Counted from the stretch's first letter, positions 1 to 8,228 are shown. The stretch is 25,157 nt of DNA from JAAXKN01 sp050258415 (GCA_050258415.1 JBLMYS010000366.1:1-25157); one strand, 5' to 3'. Numbers and translations: made by a program. The notes: generated from the letters alone by a model not told the origin.

Positions 1-222
1 ATACAACTTATACCGGAACATCTTATATTGCAGTACAATGAATTCGGCGCCCTGGAATTATTCAATTCCAGATCGGAATGTGATATGAAACTCGTAGGCG
101 AGGTTAAAAGCGTTCTTAAAAGCCTGGGGTTTTATCAGACCGGCGAAAGCCGTGGCCAGGCAGACAGATATGACTGGCACTTCGAGACCTACAAAATAGA
201 CGTGATTAGAAAAAAAATATAG
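1..222 (+). CDS. C-terminal fragment of an unrecognised protein (5' truncated by window edge)
   Basis: The reading frame is open from base 1 to a TAG at 220-222, so this is probably the 3' end of a gene that begins upstream; a TTG at 28 could be an internal start but has no clear ribosome binding site. The visible 73 residues are mixed-charge and soluble, with a Tyr/Trp/His-containing tail (DRYDWHFETYKIDVIRKK). I do not recognise the family, and it does not look like the C-terminus of KdpC, which would be one expected neighbour. The stop lies 13 bases before the TTG of the kdpD-like gene, so the two are probably co-transcribed. Coding status is fairly likely from frame continuity and spacing; function is unknown. 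Confidence 0.5.
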   Translation: MQLIPEHLILQYNEFGALELFNSRSECDMKLVGEVKSVLKSLGFYQTGESRGQADRYDWHFETYKIDVIRKKI

Positions 223-235
223 CACCGGGGAATAT

Positions 236-1384
236 TTGGCTTTGGAAAATGCTGAAGACACAAGAAGCGAGTCGGTTGAATATTTTCTCCAGATGATAAA
301 ATCTTCCAGGAGGGGAAAATTCAAGATCTATATCGGCATGGCAGCCGGAGTGGGGAAGACTTTCCGGATGCTACAGGAGGCTCATCAGCTTCTGGAAAGC
401 GGTATTGACGTATGCATAGGTTTTATTGAATCCCATGGCAGGTCTGAAACAGAAAAGCTTAAAGCCGGAGTTCCTGAAATCCAGAGAAAATCTATTTTCT
501 ATAAGGGTAGGATGCTGGATGAGATGGACCTCGATGCGATTCTTATCAGAAAGCCGGAACTTGTGCTTGTAGACGAGCTGGCTCACACAAATATACCAGG
601 ATCCCAAAACACTAAAAGGTGGGAAGACGTCATACAGATAATTGATAACGGTATTAACGTTATCAGTACAGTGAATATACAGCACATTGAAAGCATTAAT
701 AAGGAAGTGGAAAGAATTACGCGGGTTGAAATTAAAGAGCGGGTCCCAGACAGCGTAATTGAAATGGCAGATGAAATAGTAAACGTCGACCTTGCCATAG
801 ACGATCTGATTGCAAGGATTAAGGAAGGGAAGGTTTATGAGATTGGGAAGGTTCCCACGGCGCTTAATAATTTCTTTCAGACCGAAAAGCTACTGCAGCT
901 GAGGGAACTGGCCTTAAGGGAGTCAACCCGCCAGGTGGGCCGTAAAATAAAGAGGGATCTGATAAAGCAGCCGAAAAGAAATAACGCGGTGCTGACATGC
1001 CTTAGCACCAACAGCAAGTCGGGTGTAAATCTTATCAGGAAATCTGCCCGACTGGCATCTGTTTATAACTCAAAGTGGTATGTACTTTATATCCAGACTC
1101 CAAAGGAAAGTCCAGAGAATATCGAAGCTTCTGAGCAAAGGCATCTGATAAACAATTTCAAGCTTGCAGCTGAAATGGATGCCGAAGTGGTGAGGATCAA
1201 GGGTTTTAGTGTTTCAGAAGCAATAGCTGAATTTGCCAGGAATAAAGAAGTAGGAACTATTGTTCTGGGAATGCCGGATCAAGGTTTTTGGAGACACCTG
1301 ACAAAAAACAACATAATAAAAGATTTAGTTAAGCTTACAAGCAATTTAAGCATAGACATTTTAATTGTATCAAATCATGAATAA
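236..1384 (+). CDS. kdpD: Short KdpD-like sensor protein (KdpD N-terminal domain + USP domain, no kinase)
   Basis: This 382-residue protein matches the cytoplasmic N-terminal part of the potassium/turgor sensor KdpD. Residues about 26-230 form the KdpD domain, with a Walker A motif GMAAGVGKT at 34-42 and a Walker B-like segment VLVDELAHTN at 110-119. Residues about 250-380 look like a universal-stress-protein (USP) domain. Full-length KdpD is near 900 residues, with four membrane helices and a kinase; here those parts are absent and a separate histidine kinase follows with an 8-base overlap. Split or short KdpD proteins are known in Bacteroidota, cyanobacteria and Deinococcus. The start is TTG at 236; TTG at 242 has better spacing from the GGGG at 227-230. 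No kdpABC genes are visible. The domain assignment is firm; the link to potassium is inferred from the family. Confidence 0.88.
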   Translation: MALENAEDTRSESVEYFLQMIKSSRRGKFKIYIGMAAGVGKTFRMLQEAHQLLESGIDVCIGFIESHGRSETEKLKAGVPEIQRKSIFYKGRMLDEMDLDAILIRKPELVLVDELAHTNIPGSQNTKRWEDVIQIIDNGINVISTVNIQHIESINKEVERITRVEIKERVPDSVIEMADEIVNVDLAIDDLIARIKEGKVYEIGKVPTALNNFFQTEKLLQLRELALRESTRQVGRKIKRDLIKQPKRNNAVLTCLSTNSKSGVNLIRKSARLASVYNSKWYVLYIQTPKESPENIEASEQRHLINNFKLAAEMDAEVVRIKGFSVSEAIAEFARNKEVGTIVLGMPDQGFWRHLTKNNIIKDLVKLTSNLSIDILIVSNHE

Positions 1385-3206
1385 GTTAAAAACAAAAATA
1401 CTGATTCTCCTGTCGTTTGTATTCCTGCTTATCCTTGTACTTGGAATCATGGGTTCGCAGTTTATTTCAGTTCTGTCGAAGGATTCAGGAGAAATTATAA
1501 AAGATAACTACAAGTCAATTGAGTACACTGCAAACATGCTAAAGGCGTTGGACGGGCTTTATACGCATCACATAGAAAGGGATCTTATAAAGCATGATGT
1601 CTCGGCATTAAATGAAAGTGAACAGAGAAAGCTGACAAATATGTTTAACGACAATCTTACTGCCGAGGAGAAAAATATAACCGAAACGGGTGAAGAAGAA
1701 GTTATCAGTATACTTAAGCAGGATTATGCGGGCTTTCTGGATATAATGGAAAAGGCTGAGAAGACGGGAGAGAGAAACTACGCCCTTCAGCTAAAGGATA
1801 AGTATGATGATGTGAGAGGCTCTATTTCGGGAATTTACAAAATAAACTCAAATGCCATAATAAATAAGAACAATAAAGCTGCATCTACGGCAAGGCAGGT
1901 TACGCGCTACATGATTATACTAACGGGATTAAGCCTCCTGCTGGCGCTCGGGTTTATAGCTTATTTCCCCATTTATATATTAAGGCCGATCTACGAGCTG
2001 ACAAATAAAATAAAGGCAATATCGAGGGGGGATTACGACCAGAAGCTTCTCTTTTCATCGGCAGATGAGTTAGGTATACTGGTCAAGGAGTTTAACAGCA
2101 TGTCCTCAAAGCTGAAGGAATATGAGGCAAATAACCTTCACAAACTCCTGGTGGAGAAAAAAAGAATGGAGGCGATAATCTACAGCCTGAACGATGCAAT
2201 ATTTATAATTGACGAGGATAAGAAAATTCTCTACCTGAATAAGGCAGCAGAGGATATTACGGGGCTGAAAGAAAGTGAGGCGGCGGGGCTACCTGCGCAG
2301 GATGTGGCGCTGGCGAATGATCTTGTGCGTGAGATATTAAAGGGGGTAATCATTTCCGGAAGTGCAAACGGGAACCCTAAAAACAATTATATTCCAATAG
2401 TGTTAAACCAGAAAGAGGCATACTTTACAAAAGAGGTAATTGAAACCAGGCTGGCGGATGATGAAAACAGCCCCGCAAGCACAACAGGGTATATAATCAT
2501 ACTTAAGAATGTGACCAGGTATGAAGAAAGGGACACGGCAAAGACAAACCTCATTGCCACGGTGTCGCACGAGCTGAAAACACCACTGTCCTCAATTAAC
2601 TTGAGCGTAAAGCTATTGGAGGATAAAAGGTTAGGCGAGCTCAGTCAGGCACACCAGAAAATTGTGCAGACCGTAAGACAGGAGACCCTCCGGCTTTCAA
2701 AAATGGTAAATGAGCTTCTGGATTATTCGCAAACGGAATCGGGAAACATAAGACTCAAGATAGGCTTAACCAAAGCTGATGAAATAATGGACTACGCACT
2801 GACATCTTTAATGATGCTTATTAGTGACAAGAATATTACGGTTGATACCAGCATCGATTCTGACCTTCCTCCCATTAAGGCCGACATAGAGAAGACTGTA
2901 TGGGTCTTAGTTAATCTAATTACAAATGCCGTACGTTACACTTCAGAAAACGGGACGCTGCGCATATGCTGTTCAAGGGACGGGAATTTTGTAAGGTTTT
3001 CCGTAAGCGACCATGGCCCCGGAATTGAGAAAGAGGACCTCAAAAGAATATTCGACAAGTTTGTTCAGATAGGCAGTAACCCCCGGGGGAGGGGCCTTGG
3101 GCTTGCAATTGCCAGGGAGTTTGTTACTTCACAGTCGGGTGAGATCTGGGCGGAAAGTGAAATGGGCGCAGGCAGTACATTTTCCTTCAAGCTCCCTGCG
3201 GCATAA
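1377..3206 (+). CDS. Membrane sensor histidine kinase (HAMP-PAS-HisKA-HATPase), partner of the short KdpD
   Basis: A 609-residue kinase. A hydrophobic helix lies near residues 8-29, an extracytoplasmic helical sensor region follows to about 175, and a second helix lies at about 178-202. HAMP (about 202-255), PAS (about 265-380), HisKA with the phospho-accepting His in SHELKTP (H398) and HATPase come next. The HATPase shows the N box (LITNAVRYT), G1 (DHGPGIE), F box (IFDKFVQ) and G2 (GRGLGLA). ATG 1377 is chosen over an in-frame TTG at 1365 because it gives a normal KLK-then-hydrophobic N-terminus. It overlaps the stop of the KdpD-like gene by 8 bases, which indicates translational coupling. 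The pair together supply the domains of a full KdpD, although the transmembrane region is HAMP-type rather than the usual four-helix DUF4118. No response regulator gene lies nearby, so its partner (perhaps a KdpE) must be upstream of the window or elsewhere. Confidence 0.92.
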   Translation: MNKLKTKILILLSFVFLLILVLGIMGSQFISVLSKDSGEIIKDNYKSIEYTANMLKALDGLYTHHIERDLIKHDVSALNESEQRKLTNMFNDNLTAEEKNITETGEEEVISILKQDYAGFLDIMEKAEKTGERNYALQLKDKYDDVRGSISGIYKINSNAIINKNNKAASTARQVTRYMIILTGLSLLLALGFIAYFPIYILRPIYELTNKIKAISRGDYDQKLLFSSADELGILVKEFNSMSSKLKEYEANNLHKLLVEKKRMEAIIYSLNDAIFIIDEDKKILYLNKAAEDITGLKESEAAGLPAQDVALANDLVREILKGVIISGSANGNPKNNYIPIVLNQKEAYFTKEVIETRLADDENSPASTTGYIIILKNVTRYEERDTAKTNLIATVSHELKTPLSSINLSVKLLEDKRLGELSQAHQKIVQTVRQETLRLSKMVNELLDYSQTESGNIRLKIGLTKADEIMDYALTSLMMLISDKNITVDTSIDSDLPPIKADIEKTVWVLVNLITNAVRYTSENGTLRICCSRDGNFVRFSVSDHGPGIEKEDLKRIFDKFVQIGSNPRGRGLGLAIAREFVTSQSGEIWAESEMGAGSTFSFKLPAA

Positions 3207-3381
3207 TCAGCCAGTCTTTTTATCCAATTCATCAGGCAGGCCCGGGCCTGGCATACAAAAGTGCTTTCTTTAGGCTTAAAATGGGCATGTGTTTTACCAT
3301 TGATAAAAGGTCGGGAAAAAATAGCTTTTTCATATCTAAAACTCCTCATGTTCTTTTATAATTAACATTTCCACACAATAT

Positions 3382-3387
3382 GGAGGG
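3382..3387 (+). promoter_or_regulatory. Ribosome binding site that decides the TPR gene start
   Basis: GGAGGG lies 4 bases before ATG 3392 and overlaps the alternative ATG at 3380, which has no such site. This favours 3392. Confidence 0.7.
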
Positions 3388-3391
3388 CTGT

Positions 3392-4906
3392 ATGAAACTC
3401 AGGCATGGATGGTTAGTGGTGTTCTTTATAATGCTGCTTTCTTTCGTTCTGGTCTCCCAAGGTGCCTATCCGCAGCAGAAACAACAGAAGAAGGTAATGG
3501 GACAGGTAACAATCTCAAAAGATGACATTCCCGTTACAACCAAATCAGAGGAAGCCAGGCAGAAATATCTCGAGGGAAGGCAGTTTATGTGGAACCTTCA
3601 GATCGATAAAGCCCGTGCATCTTTGGAGGATGCCGTTCAGAAAGATCCCGATTTTGCGCTTGCATACATGGGGCTTGCCCAGACCAGGGGGAAATTCTCT
3701 GATTCGAAGCAGGACTACGACAAGGCTGAAAGCCTCATGAATAATGTTTCCGAAGGAGAAAAACAGTTAATCACTTTTACAAAATCACAGTTTGAAGGAG
3801 ATAACGCCAAGGCCAAAGGCGCTTTGGATAAGCTCTTAAGCATGTTCCCGAAGGACAAAATGGTGCAGACCTATGCCGGTAATTATGAGGGTTTCGTAAG
3901 GCAGGATCGTGATGCCGCAATTAGTCACTATCAGAAGGCAATTGCCATAGACAAAAACTTTGCTCCCGTCTATAATGCTATGGGCTATGCTTATTCCTTT
4001 AAGAACGACTTCAAGAAAGCAGAGGCTGCATTTAAGAAGTACATATCGTTAATTCCGGATAATCCAAATCCTTATGACTCATATGCTGAACTGCTGCTGA
4101 AGAACGGAAAGTATGATGAATCGATAAAGCAGTATCAGAAAGCCCTGAAAATTGATCCAAACTTCTGGTCATCTTATGAAGGTCTGGGAAATAACTATGT
4201 TTTCAAAAATAACTTTTCAAAAGCACGAGAGACATACCAGATGCTTTTCGACAAGTCACCGATGCTCAACTGGAAGCTAGCCTCCTTATACGACCAGGCT
4301 GTGTCCTTTATCCGTGAGGGTGATGTTACCAATGCCCTGGCTATGCTGGACAAACAGGCCTCCCTTGCCGAGAAGGAAGGTGCCCCGTTTGTTTTAGTAA
4401 ACAACCATAATAATCAGGGATTTATTTTAGTTGAAAACGGAAAGCCTGAAGAAGGGATGAAACAGTTTGATATGGCTATGGAAAAAGTTGAAAGTTCGGA
4501 CATTCCGGATCAGCTGAAAAAGAATCTCACGGCTTCAGTTAATCTATTCAGGACTTACGGCCTGATAGCGCAGGGAAAAATGGATAAAGCTAAAAGCGAG
4601 CTGGACAATAAAGATAAACTCATCGGCAGCTCAACAGATCCTACAATCGGAAAAGATTATGAAAGCATTATGGGATATTTTGCCTTAAAGCAGAACAAAT
4701 ACGATGAGGCATTAACACATTTTCAGAAGGCTGATGATCAGAGCCCGATTGTCTGGTATTACATGTCACAGGCTTATGACAAAAAAGGAGACGCGGACAA
4801 GGCAGCAAAGCTGGTGGAAAGAATTAAGAAGTCAAATCTGAACAGTATGGATCTTGCCGTAGCTCACAACAATACACGGACAGCTGTAGCAAAAGAGAAC
4901 AAATAG
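3392..4906 (+). CDS. Secreted tetratricopeptide-repeat (TPR) protein
   Basis: A 504-residue protein with an N-terminal signal peptide (MKLRHGWLVVFFIMLLSFVLV, then a Gln-rich start to the mature part), so it is probably periplasmic. ATG 3392 is preferred over ATG 3380 because GGAGGG at 3382-3387 sits 4 bases before it and the signal peptide starts there. Most of the protein is helical TPR-type repeats with typical alternation (for example YNAMGYAYSFKNDFKKAEAAF and YEGLGNNYVFKNNFSKARETY), running from roughly residue 50 to 480. TPR proteins are protein-protein scaffolds; no enzymatic motif is visible and the partner cannot be inferred. It stands alone, with 185 bases upstream and a terminator-like hairpin at 4926-4965. 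Confidence 0.85.
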   Translation: MKLRHGWLVVFFIMLLSFVLVSQGAYPQQKQQKKVMGQVTISKDDIPVTTKSEEARQKYLEGRQFMWNLQIDKARASLEDAVQKDPDFALAYMGLAQTRGKFSDSKQDYDKAESLMNNVSEGEKQLITFTKSQFEGDNAKAKGALDKLLSMFPKDKMVQTYAGNYEGFVRQDRDAAISHYQKAIAIDKNFAPVYNAMGYAYSFKNDFKKAEAAFKKYISLIPDNPNPYDSYAELLLKNGKYDESIKQYQKALKIDPNFWSSYEGLGNNYVFKNNFSKARETYQMLFDKSPMLNWKLASLYDQAVSFIREGDVTNALAMLDKQASLAEKEGAPFVLVNNHNNQGFILVENGKPEEGMKQFDMAMEKVESSDIPDQLKKNLTASVNLFRTYGLIAQGKMDKAKSELDNKDKLIGSSTDPTIGKDYESIMGYFALKQNKYDEALTHFQKADDQSPIVWYYMSQAYDKKGDADKAAKLVERIKKSNLNSMDLAVAHNNTRTAVAKENK

Positions 4907-4925
4907 CTCTCATTTGTTTTTCTTT

Positions 4926-4965
4926 AAGCCCTGCAGGTTATTCCATGTGGGGCTTATTTGTTTTT
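4926..4965 (+). terminator. Intrinsic terminator after the TPR gene
   Basis: AAGCCC at 4926-4931 pairs with GGGCTT at 4950-4955. An imperfect inner stem (CAGG with CCATG) extends it, and a T-rich tail (TTTGTTTTT) ends at 4965. It starts 20 bases after the TPR stop. The longer reading of the next ORF, beginning at 4945, would start inside this hairpin, which argues for the later start at 5035. Confidence 0.6.
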
Positions 4966-4968
4966 AAA

Positions 4969-4997
4969 TTGAACTTTCGTCGTGAAAAGGTTATCTT
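4969..4997 (+). promoter_or_regulatory. Candidate sigma70-type promoter for the OMP-aroK-aroB-nudix cluster
   Basis: TTGAAC (4969-4974) and TATCTT (4992-4997) are separated by exactly 17 bases, just after the terminator and about 35 bases before ATG 5035. A perfect TATAAT at 5002-5007 is an alternative -10 but has no good -35 partner. Confidence 0.4.
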
Positions 4998-5034
4998 TAA
5001 ATATAATTTGACGGGACAATATGTCTGGATTTAT

Positions 5035-5760
5035 ATGTTAAGGAAGTATTTCTTTGTGATGCTTTGCCTGGCTTTCTGCCTTTTTCAGGGCAGTACGCAC
5101 GGGCAGGAAATGTATAAGGATTTCAGCCTGAGTCTGAACTATAACTATACCACCACGGCCAGAATATTCTTAAATCCCAAATCCCCTGACGAGATATTAA
5201 GGAACAACGCCTTTTATATGGAGGATATATTCAGTCCGTCAATGGATCTGAGATACAGGCTTACTGAGGATATTCTGATAGGCCTTAACGTTGAATATAT
5301 TAAGAAAGTACAGGCGGGACCAAACCTGACAGTGCTGGGAGGCGATGGGACACAGACCATAATGGTTGAAGACGGCTTTAAGGTTATCCCTTTTGAGCTT
5401 TCGGCTTATTACATTCTCCCTTTTTCAACTGAAAAGTTCAAGTTCATAATGGGCGGAGGCCTGGCTTATTATTACGGAGAGCACTTAAGAAAATTCGGCG
5501 ACGAGGAGGTCTCGAACTTAAAACGCGAATTCGCATACGGAATACAGGCCGTGGTTTCATCCGACTATATGATCAATAACTTTCTTTCCTTGAGGGGTGA
5601 GATGAAATTCAGGGACCCGGAACTGGAAGTTACAAGCAAATATAAAAATAAACGCGTAAACTATAATGGCGCCACAATAGTGCTGGCGCAGGATACGTTT
5701 CAATCAAAAATTAATATTGACGGTGTTACTTTTACACTCGGTATGGCTTTCCATTTTTAG
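5035..5760 (+). CDS. Outer-membrane beta-barrel protein
   Basis: A 241-residue protein with a signal peptide (MLRKYFFVMLCLAFCLFQGS, cleaved probably after the THGQ region). Alternating hydrophobic/polar segments rich in Tyr, Phe and Gly follow, ending in a C-terminal Phe (GMAFHF). This is the signature of a small 8- or 10-stranded outer-membrane barrel of the OmpW/OprF-like or PF13505 type. The in-frame ATG at 4945 lies inside the preceding terminator, so ATG 5035 is chosen. The stop is 17 bases before the aroK start, so it probably shares a transcript with the shikimate genes. The ligand or role is unknown. Confidence 0.8.
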   Translation: MLRKYFFVMLCLAFCLFQGSTHGQEMYKDFSLSLNYNYTTTARIFLNPKSPDEILRNNAFYMEDIFSPSMDLRYRLTEDILIGLNVEYIKKVQAGPNLTVLGGDGTQTIMVEDGFKVIPFELSAYYILPFSTEKFKFIMGGGLAYYYGEHLRKFGDEEVSNLKREFAYGIQAVVSSDYMINNFLSLRGEMKFRDPELEVTSKYKNKRVNYNGATIVLAQDTFQSKINIDGVTFTLGMAFHF

Positions 5761-5777
5761 AAAGCAGTTCTTATTAA

Positions 5778-6338
5778 ATGCAATTTCTTATGTCTAACAC
5801 AATTATATATCTGAACGGTTTTATGGCTTCGGGCAAAAGTACTATAGGGCCTATTCTTGCCAATACTTTGGGCTGGGAGTTCTACGACCTGGACAGGGTG
5901 ATTGAAGAGGAGATGGGCAAGAAGATAGTGGATATCTTTAAGGACGAAGGGGAGAAGTTTTTCAGGGAAAAGGAAACCGAAACACTCAGGAGGCTTTCGC
6001 AGATGCATGAAGTTGTTATCTCGCTTGGGGGAGGCACTTCTGTGCATAATAATAATATGGAAATCCTGACCAAAACCGGTAAGATAGTCTATCTTAAAGC
6101 TTCTCCTGAGGCTCTCTATAAAAGGCTCCGCTTCAAGCGCGACCGCCCTATGTTTAATCCGGAACAGGAACAGGACAATAAGGAAAAGTTCAAAGCCAAG
6201 ATAAGCCATCTCTTAAGCCAGCGTTCCCCTTTTTATGAGAAAGCCGACCTGGTGATAAATACCGATGACTATCCCCTGGGGCTCACCGTCGATAAAATTG
6301 CTAAAACCCTACTGAAGAAAATTAATGAAGAAATTTAA
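5778..6338 (+). CDS. aroK: Shikimate kinase
   Basis: A P-loop kinase of 186 residues (182 if ATG 5790 is used) that phosphorylates shikimate to shikimate 3-phosphate, step five of the chorismate pathway. Visible motifs are Walker A GFMASGKST (about residues 14-22), the shikimate-binding DLDRVIEEE and FRxKE segments, GGGTSV corresponding to the conserved GGG, and RDRPMF in the lid (normally RPLL). The length is normal for AroK. Neither ATG has a strong ribosome binding site; MSNTIIYL from 5790 gives an N-terminus closer to other AroK proteins. The gene overlaps aroB by 14 bases, a classical aroK-aroB arrangement. Confidence 0.93.
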   Translation: MQFLMSNTIIYLNGFMASGKSTIGPILANTLGWEFYDLDRVIEEEMGKKIVDIFKDEGEKFFREKETETLRRLSQMHEVVISLGGGTSVHNNNMEILTKTGKIVYLKASPEALYKRLRFKRDRPMFNPEQEQDNKEKFKAKISHLLSQRSPFYEKADLVINTDDYPLGLTVDKIAKTLLKKINEEI

Positions 6339-7425
6339 TATTGAATTAAAAGAAAGAACAATCCCCGTGCTCTTGGGCCATGGGATTTTCGGCACAATTG
6401 CGTCCGAAATTAAAAAAAGGAAGCTTAGTCAGAATGTACTCCTCATTACAGACAGTAATGTAAACCGCCTCTATGGGAAGAAAGTTGAAAAGACTTTTGA
6501 GGATTTTAAGGGGAATTTCAACACATTGGTCCTGAAGCCCGGGGAAAATACAAAGTCGCAGGAAAACCTCAATAAAATATATTCTTTCCTCCTTAAGAAG
6601 AAGTATTCAAGGGACACGCTGATTATTGCAATGGGAGGCGGGGTTATTGGCGACATTGCGGGATATGCCGCCTCAACGTTTATGCGCGGCGTAAGGTACA
6701 TACAGGTGCCGACGACGCTACTTGCCGTAAGCGACAGCGCAATCGGAGGCAAGACGGGAATAAATTTCAACAACATCAAGAACATCATCGGGACTTTCTA
6801 TCAGCCTGAGTTCGTGCTGGCGGACCTGGATTTTATAAAAACCCTCCCCTATAAGGAAGTGCTCTGCGGAACCGGGGAGATACTGAAGTATGCGTATCTG
6901 TCAGATATAGCCTTCTACAGATTCATAGAATCTAACGCAGAAAAGCTTCTTAATAAGAATCCGGAAGTTGTGGAAAAGGCTGCTGCAAAATCGGTTAAGA
7001 TAAAAACAGAGGTCGTTTCAGAGGACGAAAAAGAAGGTGGCAGAAGAAAAATCCTGAACCTGGGCCACACTTTTGCCCACGCATACGAAAGCGTGCTCGA
7101 TTACAAAATTAAGCACGGTGAGGCTGTAATTGCAGGGCTCGCATGCGCTCTTATCCTCTCCCGCCGCCTGGGATACCTGACGGAAGAAGAATTCCTGAAG
7201 ACCTCCGGAATGCTGAAGGGTTTTCATCCCGATATCAAGTTCAGCAAGCTGAACTTAAACTCGCTTTATAATGCAATGCTGAGCGATAAGAAAAACAGGA
7301 ACGGAAAGATCAGATTTGTACTCCTTAAAGGCGTTGGAGAGATTCTTACGGACGTTGAGGCCGAAAGAAAGGATGTCCTTAAGACACTTAAGGAGGCAGG
7401 GGAGTTTTTCAGTAAAGAGGGATAA
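6325..7425 (+). CDS. aroB: 3-dehydroquinate synthase
   Basis: A 366-residue enzyme converting DAHP to 3-dehydroquinate with NAD+ and a divalent metal, step two of the chorismate pathway in the cytosol. The NAD-binding segment GGGVIGDIAGYAAS, the active-site stretch FMRGVRYIQVPTTLLA followed by DSAIGGKTGIN, and the metal-ligand regions LNLGHTFAHAYE and KHGEAV are all present. The length matches the family (350-370). The start codon lies inside the 3' end of aroK (14-base overlap), so translation is probably coupled. The NUDIX gene begins 18 bases after the stop. Confidence 0.96.
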   Translation: MKKFNIELKERTIPVLLGHGIFGTIASEIKKRKLSQNVLLITDSNVNRLYGKKVEKTFEDFKGNFNTLVLKPGENTKSQENLNKIYSFLLKKKYSRDTLIIAMGGGVIGDIAGYAASTFMRGVRYIQVPTTLLAVSDSAIGGKTGINFNNIKNIIGTFYQPEFVLADLDFIKTLPYKEVLCGTGEILKYAYLSDIAFYRFIESNAEKLLNKNPEVVEKAAAKSVKIKTEVVSEDEKEGGRRKILNLGHTFAHAYESVLDYKIKHGEAVIAGLACALILSRRLGYLTEEEFLKTSGMLKGFHPDIKFSKLNLNSLYNAMLSDKKNRNGKIRFVLLKGVGEILTDVEAERKDVLKTLKEAGEFFSKEG

Positions 7426-7443
7426 AAATTAAAGAGAGTAATT

Positions 7444-8064
7444 ATGATTCCTAAATGGCTGGAATGGGCAAAGAGCCTGCAGGCAATTGCGCAGAACGGG
7501 CTTGAATACGCCACAAATGAATTTGACATCGAAAGATACAAATCTGTAATGGAAATTGCCGCCGAGATACTCTCGGAGCATTCGCTGGTAAAAAAAGAGG
7601 TGATTAAAGAGCTGTTTTCAGAGCAGACAGGCTATGCAACCCCGAGGGTGGACGTTAGGGGTGTGGTCTTTAAGGACGACAAGATTCTCATGGTAAAGGA
7701 GAAGGCCGACGGGCGCTGGACGCTTCCAGGAGGCTGGGCCGATCCGAACGAGGCCCCGTCGACGGCAGTTGAAAGGGAGGTTTTCGAAGAGTCCGGTTTT
7801 ATAGTTAAGGCAACAAGGCTTCTTGCCCTTTTCGACCGCGACAAGCAGGGGCACTATCCGCCTCATCCTTTTCATGTATACAAGATATTTTTCCTCTGTG
7901 AGCTTCAGGGGGGCAAAGAAACCTTAAGCATTGAGACGAGCGGGGTGGAGTTTTTCAGCGAAAGTGAAATACCCGAATTATCGCACGCAAGGGTTACAAT
8001 TAAACAGCTCCGGAAGTTCTTCGATAAGTACCACAAAGCCGAATGGACGACAGAGTTTGACTAA
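7444..8064 (+). CDS. NUDIX hydrolase with N-terminal helical domain (ADP-ribose pyrophosphatase-like)
   Basis: A 206-residue protein. Residues 1-60 resemble the helical Nudix_N_2 domain seen in YjhB-type hydrolases. The catalytic domain follows, with a complete Nudix box (GX5EX7REUXEEXGU) visible as GWADPNE, seven residues, then REVFEESGF. NUDIX enzymes hydrolyse nucleoside diphosphates linked to another moiety; ADP-ribose or NAD-related compounds are likely for this subfamily, but the substrate cannot be fixed from sequence. It follows aroB by 18 bases and ends 5 bases before a long hairpin at 8070-8119, so it is probably the last gene of the cluster that begins at 5035. Confidence 0.9.
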   Translation: MIPKWLEWAKSLQAIAQNGLEYATNEFDIERYKSVMEIAAEILSEHSLVKKEVIKELFSEQTGYATPRVDVRGVVFKDDKILMVKEKADGRWTLPGGWADPNEAPSTAVEREVFEESGFIVKATRLLALFDRDKQGHYPPHPFHVYKIFFLCELQGGKETLSIETSGVEFFSESEIPELSHARVTIKQLRKFFDKYHKAEWTTEFD

Positions 8065-8069
8065 GTTAC

Positions 8070-8119
8070 GGCATATTGCCTCCGGGGCCCTTTGAGGTAC
8101 TCCTCTGAGGCAATATGCC
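8070..8119 (+). terminator. Long hairpin after the NUDIX gene (terminator-like, lacks a T tract)
   Basis: A perfect 13-base inverted repeat, GGCATATTGCCTC (8070-8082) and GAGGCAATATGCC (8107-8119), with a 24-base loop that can itself fold (GAGG with CCTC). It begins 5 bases after the NUDIX stop. No T run follows directly, so it may be a transcript-stabilising 3' stem rather than an intrinsic terminator. Confidence 0.55.
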
Positions 8120-8160
8120 TGGAAATTCCCACTCATCATTTTTATTGTTTGCTCTTCATC

Positions 8161-8189
8161 TTGCAGGTTTTGCCCAAAATTCTTACAAT
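8161..8189 (+). promoter_or_regulatory. Candidate promoter for the GYD-domain gene
   Basis: TTGCAG (8161-8166), a 17-base spacer and TACAAT (8184-8189, five of six to consensus) lie about 54 bases before ATG 8243. The -35 is weak. Confidence 0.35.
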
Positions 8190-8228
8190 AACAATAAATC
8201 CCTTCCGATTGTGTCATAACAGTTTATT

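Noticed and set aside
3237..3250. Perfect 14-base palindrome CAGGCCCGGGCCTG after the HAMP kinase gene, considered as a terminator or operator
   Set aside because: It has no loop and no T tail, and occurs once; chance is enough to explain it.
3380..3391. Start of the TPR protein at ATG 3380
   Set aside because: The GGAGGG ribosome site overlaps this ATG and is correctly spaced for ATG 3392, where the signal peptide begins.
4945..5034. Upstream extension of the outer-membrane protein from ATG 4945
   Set aside because: It begins inside the terminator hairpin (4926-4965) and adds a basic, non-signal sequence before a good signal peptide at 5035.
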